DNA of 64,000 bases, taken from positions 17,456-81,455 of the forward strand of contig JADKBB010000025.1 in the NCBI GenBank assembly GCA_016715195.1, given 5' to 3'. The position numbers were made by a program, and so were the translations under genes. Under the pieces are notes generated by a model that was not told the DNA's origin, ran no database searches, and saw nothing but the letters and a program-made list of their open reading frames with translations. Source of the DNA: Candidatus Villigracilis proximus. GTDB lineage: Bacteria > Chloroflexota > Anaerolineae > Anaerolineales > Villigracilaceae. Positions 50,288-59,014 of this stretch are shown piece by piece. The stretch's first letter is position 1; each line of letters begins with the position of its first letter.

Positions 50288-51142
50288 ATGACACAACTTT
50301 CCAAAGTCCCCGCACACGAACCGACTACTATTTATATCAAGCCGTCTAAAGGCCTTGCCGCATTAAATCTGCGCGACCTGTGGATTTACCGTGAACTGAT
50401 CTTCTTCATGGTTTGGCGTGATGTAAAAGTGAAATATAAGCAAACTCTTTTGGGCATGGCCTGGGCTGTCATTCAGCCTGTAATGACCATGCTTATTTTT
50501 TCCTTTTTGTTTGGCGGAGTGGCAAAGCTCCCGACAGATGGGATTCCTTATCCTGTATTTGCATTCACCGCCTTGCTGCCATGGGGACTTTTTGTCACGG
50601 CGCTCAATCAAGGCAGCCGTTCGCTGGTGGCGCATAACAACATGGTGACCAAGATCTACTTTCCGCGCTTGATTCTGCCGATGTCTTCGGTCTTTGCCGG
50701 ATTGGTTGATTTCGCGATCGCCTTCGTGATCCTGATCATTTTGATGTTTTACTACAAAGTGACCCCCGCCTGGAATGTGCTCTGGACTCTGCCTCTGTTC
50801 CTGTTGTTGGCGATCATTACTGCGCTCGGTGTGGCGCTTTGGCTTTCAGCGATCAACGTGCAATATCGTGACGTAAATCAGGCCCTCCCGTTTCTGACTC
50901 AGTTTTGGCTGTTTGCCACACCTGTGGCATATTCTTCCTCGGTCATTTCGGCCAAATGGCAGATTCTCTATTTCTTAAATCCGATGGCCGGCGTGGTGAA
51001 TGGATTCCGCTGGGCACTGCTCGGTTCAGGCAATGGCCCGGATGTAACTTTGTTTGTCTCTGCCACGATTTCAATTTTGATTTTAGTTTCGGGCCTTTTC
51101 TATTTTAGAAGCATGGAAAAGACCTTTGCGGATACGATATAA
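50288..51142 (+). CDS. wzm: ABC-2 type polysaccharide exporter, membrane subunit Wzm
   Basis: Permease that, with Wzt, exports a finished lipid-linked glycan across the membrane. The 284-residue protein has the typical soluble start, LWIYRELIFFMVWRDVKVKYKQTLLGMAWAVIQP, six hydrophobic segments, and the family end PMAGVVNGFRWALLG. It is directly followed, without gap, by the ATPase gene. The start follows a GAGTA purine stretch after the repeat hairpin. Confidence 0.93.
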   Translation: MTQLSKVPAHEPTTIYIKPSKGLAALNLRDLWIYRELIFFMVWRDVKVKYKQTLLGMAWAVIQPVMTMLIFSFLFGGVAKLPTDGIPYPVFAFTALLPWGLFVTALNQGSRSLVAHNNMVTKIYFPRLILPMSSVFAGLVDFAIAFVILIILMFYYKVTPAWNVLWTLPLFLLLAIITALGVALWLSAINVQYRDVNQALPFLTQFWLFATPVAYSSSVISAKWQILYFLNPMAGVVNGFRWALLGSGNGPDVTLFVSATISILILVSGLFYFRSMEKTFADTI

Positions 51143-52436
51143 ATGACAACGGCGATTTCAGTAAAAAACATCGGCAAACAATACAAGATCGGCGCGGCGG
51201 AATCGAAATTCCGCTATAACATGCTGCGTGATGTGATCATGGATACCGTTTACGCGCCTGTGCGAATCGCAAAGGCGATGATCGGAAAATCTGACCGCAG
51301 ACAGAATCAGAATTATGTCTGGGCTTTGAAGGATGTTTCCTTTGACCTCGAAGAAGGCAAAGTCCTTGGCATTGTAGGACGTAACGGCGCAGGGAAAAGC
51401 ACATTGCTTAAGATTCTCTCGCGCGTTACCGAACCCACAGTTGGCACAGTCTCTGTCCGCGGACGTGTTGGGTCGCTGCTCGAAGTGGGCACCGGCTTTC
51501 ATCCCGAACTCACTGGCCGTGAAAATATCTATATGAACGGCGCCATTTTAGGAATGCGGCGTGCTGAGATCGATTCGAAATTCGATGAGATCGTTGATTT
51601 CTCTGAAGTCACACAATATATTGATACTCCCGTCAAGCGTTATTCTTCGGGCATGTATTTGCGTTTGGCGTTTGCAGTCGCTGCACATCTTGAGCCTGAG
51701 ATCCTCGTTGTGGACGAAGTGCTCGCGGTGGGTGATGCCGAATTCCAGAAGAAGTGTCTCGGCAAAATGGGTGATGTGGCACAGCAGGGACGCACGGTTT
51801 TGTTCGTCAGCCATAACATGTCTGCCATTTTGCGATTGACTCAGGAAGCGATCGTTTTGAATAAGGGTCAAATGCTCATGCGTGGACCTACGCAAGAAGC
51901 CGTTGATTTTTATCTTTCATCAGGTCAGGCGCAGGCCGGGGAGCGGATCTGGGAGTATGGAAGATGTCCCGGCGGCGAGTGCTCCATTTAGGCCGATCAG
52001 CTTGCGGATTAAGAATCGAAGCGGGGAAGCAGTCGATACAGTCCGCTCGATGGAATCCGTCACCGTTGAATTTGAATATCAACTCGATGCGCCCGTCACA
52101 GGGCTGCGGGTTGGGATGTATCTCAGTACCATTCGCGGCGAATATGTATTTACTTCGTTCGATACCGATGCGCCGGAACTTTTTGAAAAATTTGATTCGC
52201 GTAAATCAGGTCGTTACATCAGCCGCGCAGAAATTCCCGCTGATATTTTCAACGAAGGCCGCTATACCATTGGCGTCAACGCGAGTTCGTTTGGCGTGCG
52301 CCGTTATTTTATGGATGAAAACGCGATCGCCTTCAATGTGGATATTACCGGCGCGCCCGGTATGCATTGGGCCGAGCCGCGTGTTGGACCTGTCCGCCCG
52401 CGTTTGAATTGGGCGATTGAAAAGATTGGAGATTAG
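51143..52436 (+). CDS. wzt: ABC exporter ATPase Wzt with sugar-binding C-terminal domain (frameshift)
   Basis: ATPase of the glycan exporter. Residues 1-250 hold Walker A GRNGAGKST (79-87), signature YSSGMYLRLAFA and Walker B ILVVDEVLAVGD. The first frame stops at 51991; the next frame from about 51960 continues with SLRIKNRSGEAVDTVRSMES, VGMYLSTIRGEYVF and SRAEIPADIFNEGRYTIGV, the beta-sandwich domain that in Wzt O8/O9a binds the terminal residue of the chain. One extra base near 51950-51965 joins them into about 430 residues. The tail implies that a capping group on the glycan is recognised before export. Confidence 0.88.
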
Positions 52437-52474
52437 TAATAGGCATTACCAATTATCAATCTCCAATTACCAAT
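52425..52474. repeat. Heptamer hairpin at the end of wzt
   Basis: ATTGGAGATT (52425-52434) pairs with AATCTCCAAT (52458-52467). The right side is a run of 7-base words ATTACCA, ATTATCA, ATCTCCA, ATTACCA. It overlaps the wzt stop codon. Confidence 0.75.
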
Positions 52475-52482
52475 GTAAAACC

Positions 52483-54102
52483 ATGTGCAAAAAAAAACCT
52501 CAAAAATATTTTGGGCGACCTGCCTTTCACTGCCGAAATCGATTGGATGCTCCGGTCGAAGAATCGTCCGCGCAAAGATCATTTTAATTTGGATCGTTTG
52601 CAAAAATCCTTGCCTGCGGCTCGTGCGGTTGTTGAACCGTTTGTAAAAAATGCAACGCCCGGAAAAAAAGTTTTATTCTTTGCTACGCTTCATTATTGGA
52701 TCGAACAATCTGCCTATCTTGGGCTGGCGCTCGCGGGCTTGGGACATAAAGTTACTTTGTTGACGCTGCCCTATTCTGAGTGGCATAAGCAACAAGATAA
52801 CTTTACACAGAGACAGCGCGTGCTTCATACACATGATGCACTTGCAAGTTTGTCCCCTTTGGTGGAACACGTTTTGGCATCTCTTCCTTCTCACGCACCC
52901 CCGCTGCGGTAGCTCAAAAAGAATTGCCGGAACAAATTCAAGCGGACATTAAAGAGATTTCCCTTTGGGATGTGCAATATACCCTGATGCGCGAAGAAGT
53001 GGACATGAACGATGCGGGCGACCGCGCGCTGTATGATCTGCGCATTGAGCGCAATACCTTTGCCGCCAAAGCCGCCATCAAGTGGATGCAGATCAACAAG
53101 CCGGATGTGGTTTTGATCCCGAATGGATTAATTCTCGAAATGGGAATTGTCTTCCGCGTGGCGCGTTATCTTGGCATTGACGCGGTAACGTATGAATTCA
53201 ACGATCAGCGCGAACAGATCTGGCTCGCGCAAAATTCGTCCATTATGAAGCAGGATACAGATTACATTGTTGATGCGCGTTGTCATTTACCGATGACCGA
53301 TGAAATGTTCGAGCGTGTCGCAGACCTGGAAAATGCCCGTCGCGGCGCGCGTGTCTGGGGTAAATCAAAACGACTCTGGCAATATGTCTCTTCGCAAGGC
53401 GCACAGGAAACCCGCAAACTGCTTAATCTGGATGATCGTCCTGTGGTGATGCTCGCCGCGAATGTGCTGGGTGACAGCTTGACTCTAGGCCGTGACATCT
53501 TCGCTGCCTCAATGACCGAATGGATCACAAAGACCGTTCAATACTTCGCAAAACGGACTGATGTACAAATGGTGATTCGTGTTCACCCCGGCGAAAAACT
53601 TGTGCCGCAAGCCAAGTCGATGGGGACGGTTGTGCGCGAAGCATTGCCAGAACTCCCCGATCATATTCATGTTATCGGCGCATTGGACAAGATCAACACC
53701 TACGACTTGATCGAAATTGCCGATGTTGGTTTGGCCTATACCACTACCGTCGGACTCGAAACTGCGATGAACGGACGTCCCGTCATCTCGTGCGGACAAA
53801 CGCATTATCGCGGGCGCGGCATTACTCTCGACCCAAATACATGGGAAGAATATTACGCCACTCTCGAAAAAGTGCTGGCTGATATCCCCGCTCATCAATT
53901 GAATGAAAAGCAAACTGAATTTGCCTGGAACTACGCCTATCGCTTCTTCTTTGAATATCCGCGCCCGTTCCCGTGGCGTTTGATGAATTTCTGGGATGAC
54001 CTTGAAGTCTGGCCTTTGGAAAAAGTATTAAGCGAAGAAGGTCTGGCACAATTTAAAGACACCTTTGATTTTCTGGTGAATGAACCCTTTACGTGGAAAT
54101 GA
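52483..54102 (+). CDS. Capsule polysaccharide biosynthesis protein (PF05159-like), two frameshifts
   Basis: Protein of about 539 residues with a GT-B-like layout: KKVLFFATLHYWIEQSAYLGLALAGLGH at the front and ADVGLAYTTTVGLETAMNGRPV plus GQTHYRGRGITLDP near the end, as in capsule-synthesis (KpsC/KpsS-like) proteins. Two single-base problems are seen: nine A at 52489-52497, where eight would join the ATG at 52483 to the main frame, and five C at 52898-52902, where six would give PPAAVAQKELPEQI and join both halves. Each break is in a homopolymer, so consensus errors are likely. It could be the transferase adding the primer or cap of the exported glycan. Confidence 0.78.
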
Positions 54103-54159
54103 CAATGTAGTGACGACCCCCTTGCCGTCCAGGACAAGAGCCGCCCTACGGAATAAAAA

Positions 54160-54981
54160 ATGACCAACGAAACCAAACAAAAAGTACGCGAATTTTATGA
54201 TGAGATCGGCTGGCAGCAGGAAGAGGACGGGCTGTATCAAAACGCCCGTTACGAAGATCTGCGTCCCGTTTCGCGCGAATATATCCACAAGACACGCTTA
54301 CGTGTCATGAATGGACTGATCCCCACCGGCAAATTTATTTTGGATGCGGGTTCCGGTCCCGTGCAGTATGAGGAATACAAAGTCTATTCACAGGGATACC
54401 AGAAACGCGTCTGTCTGGATATTTCCATTCAGGCCTTGCGTGAAGCCCGCGAGCGGATCGGTGACCACGGCTTGTTCGTAGTGGGTGATCTTGCGAATCT
54501 TCCTTTCAAGCAAGAATCTTTTGATGGCGCAGTTTCCATGCACGCCATTCATCATCTGGCTTTGCCCGAACATCCGCGTGCGTATGCGGAAATTCACCGC
54601 GTACTTGTAACCGGCCGGACTGCGGCCATTGTCAACGGGTGGCATGATCCTTTCTTAAGCCGCATCGCCGAACCGTTGATCGGTCTGATGCGCAAGTTGT
54701 CAGGTCGTTCCACCAAAAAGAAAAAAGAGTGGCTGAATGAAGAAGATGCCACAGGAACATTTGTCCGCAAGATGACGCCCGAATGGCTCAAGCGTGAGAT
54801 CGGTTCAAAGATGAAAATTGAGATCAAACCCTGGCGCAGTGTCAGCACACGTATCCTGCGCTGGTTCGTTCGTCCCTTTGGCGGACGTGCTTTCCTAAAA
54901 TTTGTCTTCTGGCTCGAAGGTGTTTTTCCGAAATTCTTCGCCGAGAACGGACAGTATCCGTTGATCGTTATCAAAAAATAA
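54160..54981 (+). CDS. Class I SAM-dependent methyltransferase
   Basis: Methyltransferase of 273 residues: FILDAGSGPVQYEEYKVYSQGY as SAM loop, CLDISIQALREARERIG, GDLANLPFKQESFDGAVSMHAIHHL as motifs II-III. A basic C-terminal segment (SGRSTKKKKEWLNEE onwards) and a hydrophobic stretch near 240-262 may associate with the membrane. Two methyltransferase genes in tandem after an exporter with a sugar-binding tail suggest methyl capping of the glycan end, by analogy with O8/O9a systems; this is inference. Confidence 0.85.
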   Translation: MTNETKQKVREFYDEIGWQQEEDGLYQNARYEDLRPVSREYIHKTRLRVMNGLIPTGKFILDAGSGPVQYEEYKVYSQGYQKRVCLDISIQALREARERIGDHGLFVVGDLANLPFKQESFDGAVSMHAIHHLALPEHPRAYAEIHRVLVTGRTAAIVNGWHDPFLSRIAEPLIGLMRKLSGRSTKKKKEWLNEEDATGTFVRKMTPEWLKREIGSKMKIEIKPWRSVSTRILRWFVRPFGGRAFLKFVFWLEGVFPKFFAENGQYPLIVIKK

Positions 54982-54982
54982 C

Positions 54983-55783
54983 ATGCAAAGATTTACAGAT
55001 CAAAAATATCTCACGCAGGACCAGTATAAAGATGCATCCAATCTGGATGCACGCATTGCAATTCATCAGCGCTTTAGCACCAATCCGCAGGGCTGGTTCA
55101 ACTGGGTCTTTGACACGCTTGCTAAATCGCCTGCCGAATCAAAAATTTTGGAATTGGGATGCGGCTCAGCTGAAATGTGGAAGGATTGTGCAAACCGAAT
55201 CCCCGCTGACTGGGCAATCACCCTCACCGATCTTTCCGACGGGATGCTGGATGCCGCGTGGCGGAATCTTGTTCCGCTGGGACGTGGCTTCAAGTTCGAG
55301 CAAATGGATGCGCAATCCATTCCGTATGACGATAAAACATTTGATATGGTCATCGCCAATCACATGCTGTATCATGTCCCTGACCGTGAAAAAGCATTGA
55401 CCGAGATCAAACGCGTGCTGAAAGATGATGGCCGCCTGATTGCAACAACCGTGGGCGGGACGCACATGCAGGAAATGTATCGCTTCCTGAATCATGTAAA
55501 CATCAACGAACGTCCGGGCATGTTTTCCAATCCGTTCACACTTGAAAATGGACAGGAACAATTGCAGAGTGTATTTTCACAGGTCAGGAAATCACAATAC
55601 ATGGATAACCTGCAAGTGACCGAAATGGACCCGCTCATTGCATACATCCGCTCTTCGATCAGTGCAACAGATCTGTCTGAAGAAAAACTTGACGAGCTGA
55701 AAAAAGAATTTACCGCAGCCCTTGAAAAAGATGGAAAGATATTCATCACAAAAGACTCTGGCTTGTTTGAAGCCTTGAAATAG
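54983..55783 (+). CDS. Class I SAM-dependent methyltransferase
   Basis: Methyltransferase of 266 residues starting one base after the previous stop. SAM loop ILELGCGSAEMWKDCANRIP, then TLTDLSDGMLDAAWRNL, MDAQSIPYDDKTFDMVIANHMLYHVPDREKAL, as in UbiE/Methyltransf_11 proteins. It differs clearly from its neighbour, so the pair did not arise by recent duplication. Target unknown. Confidence 0.86.
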   Translation: MQRFTDQKYLTQDQYKDASNLDARIAIHQRFSTNPQGWFNWVFDTLAKSPAESKILELGCGSAEMWKDCANRIPADWAITLTDLSDGMLDAAWRNLVPLGRGFKFEQMDAQSIPYDDKTFDMVIANHMLYHVPDREKALTEIKRVLKDDGRLIATTVGGTHMQEMYRFLNHVNINERPGMFSNPFTLENGQEQLQSVFSQVRKSQYMDNLQVTEMDPLIAYIRSSISATDLSEEKLDELKKEFTAALEKDGKIFITKDSGLFEALK

Positions 55784-55794
55784 GAGAAATTATT

Positions 55795-56805
55795 ATGAAT
55801 TGGAAAGATCAAGTTGTATTAGTCACAGGCGGCACCGGCTCCTTCGGCAAGAAATTCATCAAGATTTTGCTTGAAGAAAAACAGCCAAAGAAGGTCATCG
55901 TCTTTAGCCGTGATGAATTGAAACAGCACGAAATGCAGGTCGGTGGATATAACCAGGAAAACCTGCGTTACTTCATCGGCGATATTCGCGACCGTGAACG
56001 TCTGGTGCGTGCATTACACGGCGTGGATATTGTTGTCCATGCGGCGGCCTTGAAACAGGTTCCTGCCTGCGAATACAACCCAATGGAAGCGATCAAGACC
56101 AACATCATGGGCACGGCCAATGTGGTTGAAGCTGCACTTGATGCGGGCGTCAAAAAAGTATTGATGGTCAGCACCGATAAAGCTGTCAGCCCGGCGAATT
56201 TATACGGGGCCACGAAACTGGCCGGAGAGAAGTTAACGATTCAAAGCAACGCATATGCCGGGGGAGCAGCGACCAGATTCTCGTGCGTAAGATACGGGAA
56301 CGTCGTCGGCTCACGCGGCTCAATTGTTCCGCTCTTCCTCAATCAACGCGCGGGCGGCAAGATCACCGTCACCGATGACCGCATGACCCGCTTCTGGCTT
56401 TCGCTCGATCAGGGCGTGCGCTTCGTCATCACCTGCATTGAACAAATGGAAGGCGGCGAAGTTTTTGTCCCCAAGATCCCCAGCACAAAAGTTGTTGACC
56501 TTGCGAAGGCTATCGCGCCGAATGCTGAAATTAATATCATCGGTATTCGCCCCGGCGAGAAATTGCATGAGATGCTGATCTCTGAAGATGAAGCGCGTCA
56601 CACCATTGAACTTGATACGATGTTCGTTGTGCAGCCTGCCGAAGCCACCTGGTTTGGTTATTCGTGGCAGACCAAAGGCAAACCTCTTGCTGAAGGTTAT
56701 TCTTATTCCAGCGACAATAATTCAGAATGGCTTGATATCGAAGGCATCAAAAAATTTATTGCGCCGTTCGAACAATTATTTACACAAGGCAAACTCGAGG
56801 GATAA
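55795..56805 (+). CDS. pseB: UDP-N-acetylglucosamine 4,6-dehydratase, PseB/FlaA1 type
   Basis: SDR dehydratase of 336 residues that acts on UDP-GlcNAc to give a UDP-4-keto-6-deoxy-HexNAc with C5 inversion. It has TGGTGSFGKKFI, FSRDELKQHEMQ, GDIRDRERL, HAAALKQVPACEYNP, and the catalytic STDKAVSPANLYGATK in which Lys replaces the usual SDR Tyr-neighbour chemistry. AGGAG precedes the ATG. It is the first step of pseudaminic acid and also of FucNAc-type routes. The next gene is a reductase, not the PseC aminotransferase. Confidence 0.92.
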   Translation: MNWKDQVVLVTGGTGSFGKKFIKILLEEKQPKKVIVFSRDELKQHEMQVGGYNQENLRYFIGDIRDRERLVRALHGVDIVVHAAALKQVPACEYNPMEAIKTNIMGTANVVEAALDAGVKKVLMVSTDKAVSPANLYGATKLAGEKLTIQSNAYAGGAATRFSCVRYGNVVGSRGSIVPLFLNQRAGGKITVTDDRMTRFWLSLDQGVRFVITCIEQMEGGEVFVPKIPSTKVVDLAKAIAPNAEINIIGIRPGEKLHEMLISEDEARHTIELDTMFVVQPAEATWFGYSWQTKGKPLAEGYSYSSDNNSEWLDIEGIKKFIAPFEQLFTQGKLEG

Positions 56806-56809
56806 AAAT

Positions 56810-57727
56810 ATGGCGCGTATTCTCATCACCGGTGCCAGTGGACTGCTCGGCCTTAACCTCGCGCAGGAAACAATGAATACACACGACATCACCGCAGTGG
56901 ATCGCGGCAAACTGGTCAACGCGCCATTTAAAGTTTTGAATGGGGATTTATTAAACACTGGCACATTAGACTCAGCCCTCGACTCTGCCCAGCCCGAATG
57001 GCTGATCAACTGCGCGGCTCTAGCGGACCTGGAAGCCTGCGAGAACAACCCAGACCTTTCCCGCCGCCTCAACATTGACCTGCCCGCGCAAATGGCAAAG
57101 GCTTGCAAAGCACGCGGCATCTCCTTCGTTCACATCTCCACCGATGCAGTTTTCGATGGCGAGAAAGACGGCTTCTATACTGAAGAAGATACGCCCAATC
57201 CATTGGGTGTTTATTCGCAAACAAAGTTTGATGGGGAGCAGGCCGTGTTTGCAGAAGACGCAAATGCGATCGTGGCACGTGTCAACTTTTATGGCTGGAG
57301 CTTAAGCGGTAGAAGAAGCCTCGCCGAATTCTTCCACCATAACCTGACTAATAACAAAAGCATGAGCGGATTTACAGATGTTAGATTTTGCCCAATGCTG
57401 GTGAATGACACGGCTCGCACTCTGATAAAAATGCTGCAAAAGAATCTCAGCGGACTGTACCATGTGGTCGGTCCGCAGGCGATGAGCAAGTATCAGTTTG
57501 GGGTTGAGATTGCGCGTAGGTTTAGCCTGAAGGAAAGCGAGATTTCACCGAAGTCCATTCTCTCTTCCAACCTCACGGCACGGCGTTCCCACAACTTATG
57601 GCTTTCTACCCACAAGTTATCCACAGCTTTGGGCGAATCTCTCCCCGAGTTCTCCACAGGTTTGGACGAGTTTTTCACCCAATATCAACAGGATTACCCA
57701 CAGAAAATCCGTAGTTATGCACTTTAA
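56810..57727 (+). CDS. RmlD-like NAD(P)-dependent sugar reductase
   Basis: SDR protein of 305 residues of the dTDP-4-dehydrorhamnose reductase/WbjC group: ILITGASGLLGLNLAQE, INCAALADLEACENNP, STDAVFDGEKDGFYTEED, YSQTKFDGE, RVNFYGWSLSGRRSLAEFF. It probably reduces the 4-keto sugar made by the PseB-type enzyme, or a related intermediate. The start is an ATG five bases after the dehydratase stop. The final 40 codons overlap a cluster of DnaA-box-like sequences but read as ordinary family sequence (NLWLSTHKLSTALGESLPEF). Confidence 0.87.
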   Translation: MARILITGASGLLGLNLAQETMNTHDITAVDRGKLVNAPFKVLNGDLLNTGTLDSALDSAQPEWLINCAALADLEACENNPDLSRRLNIDLPAQMAKACKARGISFVHISTDAVFDGEKDGFYTEEDTPNPLGVYSQTKFDGEQAVFAEDANAIVARVNFYGWSLSGRRSLAEFFHHNLTNNKSMSGFTDVRFCPMLVNDTARTLIKMLQKNLSGLYHVVGPQAMSKYQFGVEIARRFSLKESEISPKSILSSNLTARRSHNLWLSTHKLSTALGESLPEFSTGLDEFFTQYQQDYPQKIRSYAL

Positions 57728-57835
57728 GGGCGGGGTTTTCCCGCCTCCACTCTTCACAAAATCCTAGTTATCCACAGGCAAAATTCAGTTATCCACAGGT
57801 TTTGCCACACTTACCCACAGGCTTCAATATCCACA
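57606..57835 (+). other. DnaA-box cluster: candidate replication origin or DnaA-binding site
   Basis: Three perfect TTATCCACA boxes (57617-57625, 57768-57776, 57789-57797) and five near matches on the same strand: CTACCCACA 57606, TTCTCCACA 57650, TTACCCACA 57694 and 57811, ATATCCACA 57827. Spacings 11, 33, 44, 21 and 22 are close to multiples of 11, so most boxes share one face of the helix. Part lies in the 3' end of the reductase gene, part in the gap before the NeuB-type gene. No dnaA or dnaN is nearby and no AT-rich unwinding region is obvious, so a titration or regulatory site is as possible as oriC. Confidence 0.6.
57729..57745. terminator. GC-rich hairpin after the reductase gene
   Basis: GGCGGG and CCCGCC around GTTTT, two bases after the stop codon. 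The T run is in the loop, not after the stem, so termination is uncertain. It lies inside the DnaA-box cluster. Confidence 0.4.
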
Positions 57836-57849
57836 GAATTGGAGAATTT

Positions 57850-58920
57850 ATGGAAATTAAATTCGGAAAACACACAATTGGATTAAATCACCCCACTTAC
57901 TTCATTGCCGATATCGCCGCCAATCACGATGGTGACATGGAGCGTGCCAAGCAACTAATCCGCCTCGCGAAAGAAGCCGGCGCGGATGCGGCCAAGTTCC
58001 AGAATTTTGACGCGCCGAAGATCGTCTCGGATTACGGTTTCAAATCCATGAACGGCGGACAGGTGAGTCATCAGGCTTCATGGAAGAAATCTGTTTTTGA
58101 AGTGTACAAAGGCGCGTCCATTCCTTTTGACTGGTCGATGACTCTGGTGGAGGAATGTAACGAAGTCGGCATTGACTATTTTTCCTCACCCTATGATTTC
58201 GAAGCGATAGATTTTCTCGATCAATATGTGGAAGTATACAAAGCCGGCTCCGGTGAAATTGACTGGATCGAAGCTCTCGAAAGAATGGCTGGCAAAGGCA
58301 AACCCTTCTTTATTGCCACAGGCGCGGCCAATATTGGCGAAGTGCAAAAAGCTGTTCATGCCATTTTGAAAATTAATAAGCAACTGGTCTTGATGCAATG
58401 CAATACCAATTACACGGCCAGCCCCAATAATTATGACCATTTGCATTTGAACGTATTAAAAACTTTTGCGACGATGTTCCCTGATGTTATTCTGGGACTC
58501 TCCGATCACACCCATTCAGTTGCGCCCGTCCTCGGCGCGGTGACTTTGGGTGCGCGCGTGATCGAACGTCACTTCACAGACAGCAATGACCGTGAAGGAC
58601 CAGATCATAAATTTGCGATGAATCCTGAAAACTGGGCCAAGATGGTCGAAGAGACTCGTCTGCTTGAACGCTCGTTGGGCAGTTCAGATAAATTCATTGC
58701 AGAGAATGAACAGGAAACACAGATCGTTCAGCGCCGCTGTCTGCGGGCTGCGCGTGAGATCAAGGCCGGTGAAACTTTCACCCGTGACATGATCGATGTG
58801 CTGCGTCCCGCCACACCCGGCGCGATCAAACCCGACCAGATCCAAAACGTGATCGGCACCAAAGCGCTGACAGATATGCCGCTCGGCAAAGAACTGCGCT
58901 GGACGGATCTGGGCGCTTAA
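57850..58920 (+). CDS. N-acetylneuraminate synthase family protein (NeuB/PseI/SpsE)
   Basis: Condenses phosphoenolpyruvate with a 6-carbon amino sugar to a nonulosonic acid. The 356-residue protein has a TIM barrel (YFIADIAANHDGDMERAKQL, AAKFQNFDAPKIVS, YFSSPYDFEAIDFL, ATGAANIGEVQKA, LSDHTHSVAPVLGAV, VIERHFTDSNDREGPDH) and a C-terminal SAF/antifreeze-like domain from about 290. The first two barrel motifs differ from classical NeuB and resemble the PseI-like and SpsE-like variants. GGAG precedes the ATG, and the DnaA-box cluster lies directly upstream. Confidence 0.9.
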   Translation: MEIKFGKHTIGLNHPTYFIADIAANHDGDMERAKQLIRLAKEAGADAAKFQNFDAPKIVSDYGFKSMNGGQVSHQASWKKSVFEVYKGASIPFDWSMTLVEECNEVGIDYFSSPYDFEAIDFLDQYVEVYKAGSGEIDWIEALERMAGKGKPFFIATGAANIGEVQKAVHAILKINKQLVLMQCNTNYTASPNNYDHLHLNVLKTFATMFPDVILGLSDHTHSVAPVLGAVTLGARVIERHFTDSNDREGPDHKFAMNPENWAKMVEETRLLERSLGSSDKFIAENEQETQIVQRRCLRAAREIKAGETFTRDMIDVLRPATPGAIKPDQIQNVIGTKALTDMPLGKELRWTDLGA

Positions 58921-58926
58921 TTTCTT

Positions 58927-59005
58927 AAACACAAAGGACACGAAGTACACAAAGTTTTAAGTTCACCACGAAGAATCCTTCGTGACCTTTGTGCCCTTCG
59001 TGTTT
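58927..59005. repeat. Nonamer-based inverted repeat (ACACAAAGG family)
   Basis: AAACACAAAGGACACGAAG (58927-58945) faces CTTTGTGCCCTTCGTGTTT (58987-59005) with three mismatches, and an inner hairpin CACGAAG / CTTCGTG. The first 28 bases equal 11205-11232. It ends 10 bases before the next start codon. Confidence 0.85.
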
Positions 59006-59014
59006 AAAATTTTT

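Noticed and set aside
56588..56809. Upstream extension of the RmlD-like gene
   Set aside because: The longer frame overlaps the end of pseB in another frame with non-conserved sequence. The ATG at 56810 begins the conserved MARILITGASG segment.
57606..57835. Firm call of a chromosomal origin
   Set aside because: No dnaA, dnaN, recF or gyrase gene is nearby, there is no gene-orientation switch, and no clear AT-rich unwinding element. Kept as a candidate only.
58982..59014. GTG start giving the GT4 protein 11 more residues
   Set aside because: Those codons fall in the ACACAAAGG-family repeat; the ATG at 59015 starts the conserved Rossmann strand.
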